The position numbers were made by a program, and so were the translations under genes. This document shows, one piece after another, positions 35,636 to 42,795 of a stretch of DNA of 64,000 nucleotides (position 1 is the stretch's first letter; the number at the start of each line of letters is the position of its first letter). The stretch is taken from contig CAZYXR010000001.1 of the NCBI GenBank assembly GCA_964650845.1, positions 1 to 64,000 of the forward strand. The letters are read 5' to 3'. The notes under the pieces were generated by a model. It saw only the letters and a list, made by a program, of their open reading frames with translations, did no database searches and was not told the origin of the DNA. The stretch comes from UBA7692 sp964650845 (GTDB lineage: Bacteria > Bacteroidota > Bacteroidia > Chitinophagales > LD1).

Positions 35636-36051
35636 CAGACAGCAATACTATTTACAATTTCATTCATTTTTTCACGGACAATGTTTCCGTTTAAGACAGT
35701 TGCAAAATTACTTACAGCAACTTTTTTTGACGGCTTTAAACTTTTTAAATCCTCAAGAATTTTCTTTCCTAAAACTTCGGCCATTTTTACAGGAACCGCA
35801 TTGCCAATCATTTTATAACCTGCAACAACGCTATCGTAATAAAAAACAAAATCATCTGGAAACGTTTGTATTCTTGCACATTCACGAACACTTAATCTTC
35901 GATATAAATGTTCTTTCTCTTTTACAAATTCACGGAGATTTTGCTCAATAAACTTCATTTTGGGAGCTTGTGGATGTATGGGAGCATGACGACCACCTGC
36001 TTGAATTGTAAAAGAAACTTCATCCCACGAACGAACTCTATTCCTCGACAT
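35635..36051 (-). CDS. C5-cytosine methyltransferase, C-terminal part (motifs IX-X), split gene
   Basis: 138 residues from the ATG at 36051: MSRNRVRSWDEVSFTIQAGG, motif IX RRLSVRECARIQTFPD (51-66) and motif X GNAVPV (83-88). It matches the end of M.HaeIII-type enzymes. The frame stays open upstream of the ATG for 21 codons. The nearest ten (PNNSFGFSSIF) still resemble the M.HaeIII family, while those further up read into a GC-rich repeat. So this is the 3' part of an interrupted gene rather than an independent protein with its own natural start. It could still complement the N-terminal part, as in naturally split C5 methylases such as M.AquI. Confidence 0.85.
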   Translation of the reverse strand: MSRNRVRSWDEVSFTIQAGGRHAPIHPQAPKMKFIEQNLREFVKEKEHLYRRLSVRECARIQTFPDDFVFYYDSVVAGYKMIGNAVPVKMAEVLGKKILEDLKSLKPSKKVAVSNFATVLNGNIVREKMNEIVNSIAV

Positions 36052-36081
36052 AAAAATTGATGAAAAACCAAAAGAATTATT

Positions 36082-36180
36082 TGGGCGTGCCCCTATGGGT
36101 CGGGCTATCCGCTACAATCTTTTTGCCCTGCGGGACAAAAAGGATTTTCGCTACTATCCCTCACGCAGAATTGCGTAGAT
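36082..36180. repeat. GC-rich intergenic repeat-like element at the methylase junction
   Basis: Contains GGGCGTGCCC, GGGTCGGGCTATCCGCTAC, a hairpin CTTTTTGCCC-TGC-GGGACAAAAAG (36119-36142, one bulged A), and a second GCTACTATCCC. Half-sites GCTACAATC and GCTACTATC flank the hairpin. Its composition contrasts with the AT-rich genes around it. I believe this pattern recurs between genes in other Bacteroidota genomes, but only one copy is present here. It directly abuts the broken edge of the methyltransferase and may also terminate the gene upstream. Confidence 0.5.
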
Positions 36181-36686
36181 TAGTAGCCAATCAGTAAAAT
36201 TCCTTTTAGTGGTAGGTGTAGTCTATTAGAAATGTATAATGTTTCCAAAAATGTGTGTATGATTTCAAAGTCTTTATGCCCTCGATAAACATTGCGAACA
36301 ACAATTACTAAATATTCAACTTCAAACATCATACAGGCTTGAAAAATATCTTTTAAAAATTGGTTGTTTTCTGTTGCTCTTCCAGCTTCAATTTCAATGA
36401 CTATTTTTCCATCCTTACTTACTGCATCTGCATTGAATGCTTTGTCAATTTTATTATCATATCCAAATAGGACGGGAACACTTATTTTTTTCTCTTTAGA
36501 TTTTCCAGTTTCACATGTAAAACCAAATTTTTCTAAATGTGGTCTTACTACTTCCAAAACTTCATTGCTTGATAAATTGAAATCAGGTGATTTTATTTTA
36601 TCTACTTCCTTCTCAAAGCAAGAGATAACCTCTTTAATCGGCTTTGTTATACCTTGAGACCTTGGAAAAAATTGAAATTTAATCAT
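36180..36686 (-). CDS. Putative PD-(D/E)XK nuclease-like protein inserted in the methylase gene
   Basis: 168 residues from the ATG at 36686, which overlaps the upstream stop (ATGA). No name is recognised. A nuclease-like core is suggested by AFNADAVSKDGKIVIEIEAG (Asp at the start, E-x-E at the end) followed by a helix with FLKDIFQACMM and a strand EYLVIVVRN. This order fits the beta-beta-alpha-beta PD-(D/E)XK fold, with E replacing the usual K. The end LHLPLKGILLIGY is hydrophobic. It may be a second restriction enzyme, a Vsr-like repair nuclease or a control factor of the system. Confidence 0.6.
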   Translation of the reverse strand: MIKFQFFPRSQGITKPIKEVISCFEKEVDKIKSPDFNLSSNEVLEVVRPHLEKFGFTCETGKSKEKKISVPVLFGYDNKIDKAFNADAVSKDGKIVIEIEAGRATENNQFLKDIFQACMMFEVEYLVIVVRNVYRGHKDFEIIHTFLETLYISNRLHLPLKGILLIGY

Positions 36687-36922
36687 ACTGCTTGCTGGCA
36701 AATTAAGTTAGCTAAATCTACTTCATCCATTTCAATTTCATTCTCTTCAACAAAAAAGTAAATTTCTTCATCAATATTTTGTGCTACATCTGAAACGTAA
36801 TCACTTCGATTATTCATTAAAGCATCACTCAAATTCGTTGTAGAAATTAAAACAATTCCCAATCCTGGCAATTCAATTTCCCGTATTCTGTATTCCTTGT
36901 TTTGAAATTTAATGGTATCCAT
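36683..36922 (-). CDS. Small acidic protein inserted in the methylase gene
   Basis: A 79-residue acidic protein starting MDTIKFQNKEYRIREIELPG and continuing DEEIYFFVEENEIEMDEVDL. Its ATG comes directly after the stop of the methylase N-terminal part, and its stop overlaps the next gene by 4 bp, so it sits in a fully coupled operon. No family recognised. It may be an antitoxin- or inhibitor-like partner of the nuclease-like protein, inferred only from the pairing and acidity. Confidence 0.55.
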   Translation of the reverse strand: MDTIKFQNKEYRIREIELPGLGIVLISTTNLSDALMNNRSDYVSDVAQNIDEEIYFFVEENEIEMDEVDLANLICQQAV

Positions 36923-37447
36923 TTATGCAGCATTTTGAAATTTAATTCCTAAATCTTTTCTGTAACCAATAAAAAAAACTCGTTTCCTGTCTTGTGGCAC
37001 TCCGTAGTCCGACACGTTCAATAATTCAAACGACAAATCATAGCCAATATCTGTAAACATTTGCTTTATGTTTGACAAGGCTTCTTTGTGTGCAGGCAAC
37101 AACATTCCCGACACATTTTCAGCTAAAAAGAATTTTGGTTTTTTATCCGCAAGTATTCGCATAAATTCATAAAACAACTGACCTCTTTTATCTGCAATAC
37201 CACGTTTTGAACCTGCTTCCGACCAACTTTGACATGGTGGTCCACCAATTATTCCATCACAATCAGGAACTTCACTTGACGGAATATCAACAATACTTCT
37301 TCTATCTAATACCGTTTTTTTATGGTTCTTCTCAAATGTTTCCCAAATTTCTTTGTCGTATTCGTTTGCCCAAACGACATCAAAGCCAGCATTTTCAAAG
37401 CCTAAATCTAGACCACCAGCACCTGCAAAAAATGAGACTATTTTCAT
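36923..37447 (-). CDS. C5-cytosine methyltransferase, N-terminal part (motifs I-VIII), split gene
   Basis: 174 residues from the ATG at 37447 (a TTG lies two codons earlier). Motif I FFAGAGGLDLGF (7-18), motif IV GGPPCQSW (68-75, nucleophile Cys72), motif VI ENV (110-112) and motif VIII QDRKRVF (152-158) are all intact. The protein then ends QNAA and a stop, where M.HaeIII-type enzymes would continue into the target-recognition domain. Motifs IX and X are found 870 bp downstream at 35635-36051. A stretch of about 45 residues between the two parts, compared with M.HaeIII as I recall it, is missing. Confidence 0.9.
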   Translation of the reverse strand: MKIVSFFAGAGGLDLGFENAGFDVVWANEYDKEIWETFEKNHKKTVLDRRSIVDIPSSEVPDCDGIIGGPPCQSWSEAGSKRGIADKRGQLFYEFMRILADKKPKFFLAENVSGMLLPAHKEALSNIKQMFTDIGYDLSFELLNVSDYGVPQDRKRVFFIGYRKDLGIKFQNAA

Positions 37448-37898
37448 TGACAATAAACCTTAGAGTTATACTGACAAACTTACTTTATTTTAAGTAACTT
37501 TCGATAGCAAAAAGCGAAAATTCATCAACGACCGACAGGAATACGGTCAGCACCTAACCGCAGTTTTGCGTCAGGCTGGGTAACGTGCTTCGTAGAAAAT
37601 TTTGTGCCTAATTGAAGTGGGTTCTTCGTATCAAGGTTAGTGCTAAAAAGCCCGCCCGAACGCAAAGTCGCAGACCGTTATAGCTGTTTAAACTTTTATT
37701 CGAGACTACTTCGCTCCGCAGGCTACGTTCATAATCGCGCAGTTGCTTTGTGCAGAAACCTGCCACCATTGCAACCACAGCACTGCCAAGGTAAAGCACT
37801 CTTTAAAGTTTATACGGCTTCTTAATGATGTGAAAATAAAAACCAGAAAATGCGATTGCAACTTTTTACAGAGGTTTAATTCTCATATTCGCGCTTGT
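37448..37898. other. 451-bp gap between the restriction island and a PAP2-like gene
   Basis: No convincing gene on either strand. It contains GCACCTAAC at 37550-37558, the exact inverse of GTTAGGTGC at 34634-34642 on the other side of the restriction-modification genes, and GC-rich stretches (CCCGCCCGAACGCAAAG near 37650) unlike the AT-rich methylase. These may be cassette-border remains. Confidence 0.4.
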
Positions 37899-38537
37899 AT
37901 GTCGCGTTTCATTGCAAATTTCATTTCCTATATTTTTCATCCATTGTTGTTTCCTAGCTATGGCACCGCAACAATCATTATTTCGAACCCGCATCTGTTT
38001 GGCAACTTCGATTTTAAGCAGCAATCGCTGTGGGTGATTTTAGTGTTTGTACTCACTTTCGTTTTTCCAGCGGTGTGGTTGCTGATGATGCGCAAGTTGC
38101 AGATGATAGACTCGCTGAAGTTAGAAACCACCAAAGAACGCATCATTCCATACATAGCCACCGCCACTTTTTATTTGTGGACCTACCGATTGTTTCACCC
38201 ATCTACCTCCAACACTGTGTTGGCAAACGAATTGATTTCTACCATGATGCTTGGGGCATCTATTGCCATTTTTATTGGTTTCATTATCAATATTTTTCAA
38301 AAAGTAAGTCTTCATGCCATTGGCGCTGGTTGCTTTTTAGGGTTAACAATGGTACTGGTGCGTTTTTCCGATTTTAATCTTACACTACTATTGATTGCCG
38401 CAATACTGATTGGCGGCATGGTGGGCAGCGCACGCTTGATATTAAAAGCCCACGAACCGAAAGATATTTTTTCAGGTTATTTGGTTGGTTTTTCGGGGCA
38501 GTTTATTGCATTTAATATCATACCGATGTTTGGCTAA
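37899..38537 (+). CDS. Polytopic membrane protein with a PAP2-phosphatase-like C-terminal motif
   Basis: About 212 residues from the ATG at 37899 (MSRFIANFISYIFHPLLFP), chosen because upstream codons lack membrane-protein character. It has five to six hydrophobic segments. Near the end, GSARLILKAHEPKDIFSGYLVG fits the last PAP2 motif (S-R-x5-H-x3-D form, with A in place of the usual first S-x), read in two parts. The first PAP2 motif (KxxxxxxRP) is not obvious, so catalytic competence is uncertain. It lies 6 bp before the DUF2279 gene and is probably cotranscribed with it. Confidence 0.65.
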   Translation: MSRFIANFISYIFHPLLFPSYGTATIIISNPHLFGNFDFKQQSLWVILVFVLTFVFPAVWLLMMRKLQMIDSLKLETTKERIIPYIATATFYLWTYRLFHPSTSNTVLANELISTMMLGASIAIFIGFIINIFQKVSLHAIGAGCFLGLTMVLVRFSDFNLTLLLIAAILIGGMVGSARLILKAHEPKDIFSGYLVGFSGQFIAFNIIPMFG

Positions 38538-38543
38538 AATACC

Positions 38544-39551
38544 ATGAAACAAAAGGTGTTTTTACTTGTGGTGTTACTTTTGATTGTGCTGCACAGCCAT
38601 GCACAATCGGACAGCATTACAAGCACACCAACAATTCTCAAGAAACCGCATTGGTTAGATCGCTCCCCTACTTTAAACAAAGCTCGGGTGGGCGGAGTGG
38701 TGGGCGGCTCGGCAGTTTTGTTTGCCGGTGCAATGGTAGGGCTCGATAGAATTTGGTATGCACAATATCCACGCGGCAAATTCCATTGGTTCGATGACTC
38801 TAAAGAGTGGAATCAAATAGACAAATGCGGACACGCTTTTGCGCCATATTTTATTTCGGTTTACACCTACAACATGCTACGCTGGGGCGGTGTAAAACGT
38901 GTACCGGCAGCACTTAGCTCGGGCGCAATAGGTTTTGTATTTATCTCTTCTATTGAGGTGTTGGATGGCTTTTCGGATAAATGGGGCGCCAGCGGCAGCG
39001 ACCTTGCTGCTAACTTTGCAGGTGCCGCTCTTGCCACCATTCAGTTTGCATTTTGGGACGAGCAACGCATTCAACTAAAGTATTCATTGCACTTGCAAGA
39101 GTACCCTCGGGGGCAACTGCGCAATCGCGCCAACGACCTTTTTGGCACATCGGTAGCCGAAAAAATTATTAAAGATTACAACAACATAAATACTTGGCTG
39201 TGCTTCAACACTTCATCGTTTTTTAAAAGCCAAAAACATGCAAAGTGGCTGAACATAGCCATTGGCTACGGTGCCGGAAACATGTATGGCGGCTTTGATA
39301 ATTCTTGGATAGACAAAGACGGAAAACTGGTGGACAGAAACGATGTGAAACGCTATCGAAAATTTTTCATTTCTATTGATGCCGACCTTACTAAAATTAA
39401 AACCTCTAACCGCACCGGCCGCATGATTCTTGCGGCATTAAACATTATAAAACTTCCGTTTCCGGCTATTGAATTTAATACGCTCGGGCAGGTAGTGTTT
39501 CACCCAATACATTTCTTGAATTTCTCGATGCCGATAAGGTTGAAGAAATAG
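38544..39551 (+). CDS. DUF2279 (YfiM-like) membrane-associated protein
   Basis: A 335-residue protein with a signal peptide (MKQKVFLLVVLLLIVLHSHAQ). The DUF2279 core is WYAQYPRGKFHWFDD, EWNQIDKCGHAFAPYF and IEVLDGFSDKWGASGSDLAANFAG, followed by a C-terminal region ending in short beta strands. It probably sits in the outer membrane or periplasm. The function is unknown. It is paired with the PAP2-like gene, hinting at an envelope lipid role. A strong hairpin terminator follows. Confidence 0.82.
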   Translation: MKQKVFLLVVLLLIVLHSHAQSDSITSTPTILKKPHWLDRSPTLNKARVGGVVGGSAVLFAGAMVGLDRIWYAQYPRGKFHWFDDSKEWNQIDKCGHAFAPYFISVYTYNMLRWGGVKRVPAALSSGAIGFVFISSIEVLDGFSDKWGASGSDLAANFAGAALATIQFAFWDEQRIQLKYSLHLQEYPRGQLRNRANDLFGTSVAEKIIKDYNNINTWLCFNTSSFFKSQKHAKWLNIAIGYGAGNMYGGFDNSWIDKDGKLVDRNDVKRYRKFFISIDADLTKIKTSNRTGRMILAALNIIKLPFPAIEFNTLGQVVFHPIHFLNFSMPIRLKK

Positions 39552-39586
39552 CTGGAGTTCAAAATCAACACAATTGCAAAAACACT

Positions 39587-39623
39587 TTAAAAAAAAAGCT
39601 ACCCTAAGGTAGCTTTAATTTTT
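39587..39623. terminator. Bidirectional terminator between the DUF2279 gene and tRNA-Val
   Basis: AAAGCTACC (39595-39603), loop CTAA, GGTAGCTTT (39608-39616): a perfect 9-bp stem. It is preceded by a long A-run and followed by AATTTTT, so it can end transcription on both strands. Confidence 0.85.
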
Positions 39624-39624
39624 G

Positions 39625-39699
39625 TGGGCGCACACGGGTTCGAACCGCGGACCCTCTGCTTGTAAGGCAGATGCTCTGAACCAGCTGAGCTATGCGCCC
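39625..39699 (-). tRNA. tRNA-Val (anticodon TAC)
   Basis: 75 nt on the minus strand. The acceptor stem GGGCGCA/TGCGCCC, D-loop AGCTCAGCTGGTT, anticodon loop CTTACAA giving anticodon TAC, and T-loop GGTTCGAACC are all paired as expected. CCA is not encoded. Confidence 0.97.
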
Positions 39700-39718
39700 G
39701 TTCCGTTAAAACGGGCTG

Positions 39719-39749
39719 CAAATGTAATCGTATAGAATTACTATGCAAA
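39719..39749 (-). promoter_or_regulatory. Promoter of tRNA-Val, exact Bacteroidota consensus
   Basis: On the minus strand TTTG (39749-39746), 19 nt, TACATTTG (39726-39719), followed by the tRNA 20 nt later. Both elements and the spacing equal the TTTG-N19-TAnnTTTG consensus. Confidence 0.88.
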
Positions 39750-39757
39750 TCCTTCTG

Positions 39758-41185
39758 TCAAAAAACTTTTTTTCCTATCCATAATGCTATCTGTTCTGCC
39801 TTGCCGGGGTGCTCATTATCAAGCAATGGCGCAACAATTCTAACAGCATCACTCAGCATCTTGTACGACTCTTTAATACCCGCTGCATTGGGTTTGGCAT
39901 ACACATTACTCGTGGCGCCATCTATCGCCACAGCAAAAAAATGGCGCAGCAATAAACTACGGTTGCGCGAAATAGCAGAAAGCAGCGCAACCGGCTGACC
40001 CGATTTTTTACCTCCCTGTTTTAAATAATTGAAACATGCTGCGCTAAGTTGAGGATGCGTAAACACTTTATACAAAGCATTGGCAAGAATATTAACTGTG
40101 GCATCTTGGCGATGGCGAAAGGCATAAAACTCGTTTACGGCCTGATGTAGCAAAAACGCACTCTTTACCTTTCTATTAAAATATTGTACTAACTGATTGC
40201 CGAGCAATTGAACATCGGTAAGGGCAACTGTCATACCTCCGCCTGTAAGCGGATGGCGCATATTAAGCGCATCGCCAATTAGCACTGCGCCAGCTGCCGG
40301 CTTGGGTTTTGCGGGCATGTAATGGTTGGGCATCACCTTGAATTTTCCATTTGCCACCGCCTGCCGAAAAGACGGGTGCATACACTCGGGTAGCTGGTTT
40401 AAAACATTACTAAGCAGATAGTTTTGCAGTTCTGCGCCTTTGCGTGGAGCCGCAGCACCAGGAAAATCTATCAACATGCGTACTTCGTTGCTGCTGATAG
40501 GATATGCAAGAAATGGCGATTCTATTCCTGTAAAAACATGACCATGATTTGGAAATGGCAAAACACAATTCTCTAATATCAAGCCTAGAAAAAAACCGGT
40601 GATGTCTTTCTGCACATCGGCAAGCTCGCTGCGAAAAACTGAGAAAATACCATCGCAAACCACTGTAAGCTCTGCAAAAATGGAATACGCACTTTCGGAG
40701 TTTTTATTCTTTACTGCTATGCCTACAACTTTATGATTTTGGACTTCCAAGTCAGTTTCTTCATCGTTAGCTTGGGTTATCAATTGTAGTGCTTCGGCTT
40801 CTATGCAGGCAACACTTGGCTGCGCTTGGGCGGCTGCTCGCAGTTGTTGTAAAAATTTGCCATTGCGAAAACCCCTTCCGGTAAAGGTTGCATTGCTTTC
40901 ATTTTCAGGATAAGCAACCGTGATATGCTGCTTATAATTAAAAAGAGCGTATCCGTTTACTTCTTGCGCATCAATACCCAGCAATGTACTTTCTAAACCA
41001 AGTGCTTTAATCTGTTGCACACCGCCCGGCTGCAATAGCTCGCCAACAATTCTGTCTTGCTCGCGCCAGTCTTTTTCTATAAGCGCTACTTTTATGCCTT
41101 GTTTGCCCAAGTATGCAGCAAGTGCGGCTCCAGCCACTCCGGCTCCTACTATTGCAATATCAAAAGTTGAGTTCTGTGCTTGCAT
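39758..41185 (-). CDS. sqmo: Squalene monooxygenase (squalene epoxidase)
   Basis: A 475-residue flavoprotein. It has the FAD-binding GAGVAG (14-19) at the N-terminus, the squalene-epoxidase signature VGELLQPGGV (47-56), and the second FAD motif with substrate region GDALNMRHPLTGGGMTVAL (304-322). The last of these is diagnostic for squalene epoxidases rather than other flavin hydroxylases. It inserts oxygen into squalene to give 2,3-oxidosqualene, the substrate of the cyclase at 29195. It requires O2 and a reductase that is not in this window. No N-terminal membrane anchor is present, unlike animal enzymes. It follows squalene synthase by 98 bp on the same strand. Confidence 0.95.
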   Translation of the reverse strand: MQAQNSTFDIAIVGAGVAGAALAAYLGKQGIKVALIEKDWREQDRIVGELLQPGGVQQIKALGLESTLLGIDAQEVNGYALFNYKQHITVAYPENESNATFTGRGFRNGKFLQQLRAAAQAQPSVACIEAEALQLITQANDEETDLEVQNHKVVGIAVKNKNSESAYSIFAELTVVCDGIFSVFRSELADVQKDITGFFLGLILENCVLPFPNHGHVFTGIESPFLAYPISSNEVRMLIDFPGAAAPRKGAELQNYLLSNVLNQLPECMHPSFRQAVANGKFKVMPNHYMPAKPKPAAGAVLIGDALNMRHPLTGGGMTVALTDVQLLGNQLVQYFNRKVKSAFLLHQAVNEFYAFRHRQDATVNILANALYKVFTHPQLSAACFNYLKQGGKKSGQPVALLSAISRNRSLLLRHFFAVAIDGATSNVYAKPNAAGIKESYKMLSDAVRIVAPLLDNEHPGKAEQIALWIGKKVF

Positions 41186-41283
41186 ACATTTAATTCTTTC
41201 GTGTTTGCCAATTGCTGTTGGGTTAAACTTTTTTGTCGCTCCTCCCTATTTGTCAGTCAATTAAAATCCGAAACCAACGCCTT

Positions 41284-42480
41284 TTAAAAAAACACCACTT
41301 GCTCAAGTGTTGGCTCTTGCACTTCTTTCCATTTATACACCACAGGGTTGCGAATAGCTGCTTTGGTTATTGTTACAGCATTAAGAATTTCTTTTGCAAA
41401 AGGTGTGTTTGCAGCAGTTTTGTTTTCGATTTTTTCCAACGCTTTTATCATAAATGCTTCGGCATCTTGCAAAGTGTTGGTATAAACCATCATTTCGGCT
41501 GCCAGCGGCTTGCGTATTTTTACTACACTGGTAAACACTAATGGATTGTTATACACCTCTGCCATGGTAGCTACTGCCATTACCTGCGGAATAGCACAAA
41601 ACCTAAACACCGATGGATTTTTTAATAATTGCAGATAAGCAATGCACTCGGGTAAATGTTGCAGCGAATCGCACACCATTTCGTTAAGACAGGAAAGCGC
41701 CAAATGGCTTTTGCTGTTTTGCGCAAACCATTCAAAGTTTTCGGCATATTTTTTCCAAACTTCTTCGTGCCAAAAAATTCTGCCTTGAAGCATATCTTCG
41801 TTGTAATCGCGCACGATATTGGTTTTTTGTAACATCAAACCCATAGCATTTGAAATTTCAAATTGTTGTTTCAGCCTATAATCTTCGTAACCCGATGCTG
41901 AAAATAACCCCGACAAACCATAGCCTACCAAGCCTGCTACATAATGGCAATATAAATCATAGTCGTTTTTGGTTTTTAAATCGTTTTGTGCAAAGTGCGC
42001 CATGCCTTCGCCCATTTTGCGTGTAATATCGGTAATTACTTGTTGATACTTTCCATCCAAGGCATTGAAAGCCCGTGCCACTTTGTAGTAATGCTGCAAA
42101 AGGTGGCGATAATGTTCGCTATCGCCCATATTTTCGAGGCGCAACTGCTCGTTGCCGCAGTTTTTATAAAAATTGAGCAACAGATTTATTTTCTCATCAA
42201 GTTGCACATTCATATCATCTTCTATGGTATCTAAACCTCTAAGTGTGAGGTAAAAAATACAAACCGAATTGCGTAACTCGGGCGGTAATTGCTGAATAAC
42301 TACTGCAAAAGAGCGTGAAACCTTATTGAGCGCGGTATAACAAAATTCGATGTCGGCCATTTGATATGCAAGGGCATCTAAACTTTGCTTTTCGTTGGTA
42401 GAAGATGAGTGCTTTTTTACCTCAATTACGGCTTTCAACTCTTTGTAACTGTGTGGAATGCTGTTGAATACTTGTTGCAT
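41284..42480 (-). CDS. sqs: Squalene synthase, eukaryote-type (farnesyl-diphosphate farnesyltransferase)
   Basis: About 398 residues from the ATG at 42480. A longer frame to 42552 lacks family similarity. The family blocks are FCYTALNKVSRSFAVVIQQL (46-65), the first aspartate motif DTIEDD (84-89), YCHYVAGLVGYGLSGLF (177-193), and LQKTNIVRDYNEDMLQGR (217-234) with the second aspartate motif (Asp225, Asp229). These follow animal and fungal ERG9/FDFT1 rather than the bacterial HpnCDE or CrtB enzymes. The eukaryotic C-terminal membrane helix is absent. It condenses two farnesyl diphosphates to squalene with NADPH. It is first in a two-gene operon with squalene monooxygenase. Confidence 0.95.
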   Translation of the reverse strand: MQQVFNSIPHSYKELKAVIEVKKHSSSTNEKQSLDALAYQMADIEFCYTALNKVSRSFAVVIQQLPPELRNSVCIFYLTLRGLDTIEDDMNVQLDEKINLLLNFYKNCGNEQLRLENMGDSEHYRHLLQHYYKVARAFNALDGKYQQVITDITRKMGEGMAHFAQNDLKTKNDYDLYCHYVAGLVGYGLSGLFSASGYEDYRLKQQFEISNAMGLMLQKTNIVRDYNEDMLQGRIFWHEEVWKKYAENFEWFAQNSKSHLALSCLNEMVCDSLQHLPECIAYLQLLKNPSVFRFCAIPQVMAVATMAEVYNNPLVFTSVVKIRKPLAAEMMVYTNTLQDAEAFMIKALEKIENKTAANTPFAKEILNAVTITKAAIRNPVVYKWKEVQEPTLEQVVFF

Positions 42481-42679
42481 AAGTTTGTTTTTTTTGCAAC
42501 ACAAAAGTGAAGGTGTAGCAAGCGGCAATCGCTTGGCATGGTGAATGCGCACCTCTTAAACAGTCTAAATTTAGCAATGCATTGAATATGAATATTTTAC
42601 AAGCTATTTAACTTCGTTTATTTGTGCCTACCTTTAAGAAGTTTAGACTTGTTTCGGTGAAATGGAATGTCCGAATAGC

Positions 42680-42687
42680 TACATTTG
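42680..42687 (+). promoter_or_regulatory. Candidate -7 element upstream of the DUF2147 gene
   Basis: TACATTTG matches the -7 consensus exactly. No good TTTG lies 19 nt upstream. Transcription would begin near 42695, about 100 nt before the ATG at 42796. Confidence 0.45.
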
Positions 42688-42795
42688 TACCGCGAAAAGA
42701 GCATAGTTAAAGCAATATCTTTACGAAATAAAAACCTACTATGCGAATTCCATGCGACCTTTGGCAAACAAATTATAAAGCGTGAAAAGTTCTAT

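Noticed and set aside
37448..37898. Integron attC site or small genes in the gap before the PAP2-like gene
   Set aside because: Only short GTTAG/CTAAC-like words are present, no integrase is nearby, and the short open frames show no protein-like composition.
41284..42480. Annotation as phytoene synthase (CrtB)
   Set aside because: The blocks KVSRSFAVVIQQL and LQKTNIVRDYNED match squalene synthases, and a squalene monooxygenase gene follows directly.
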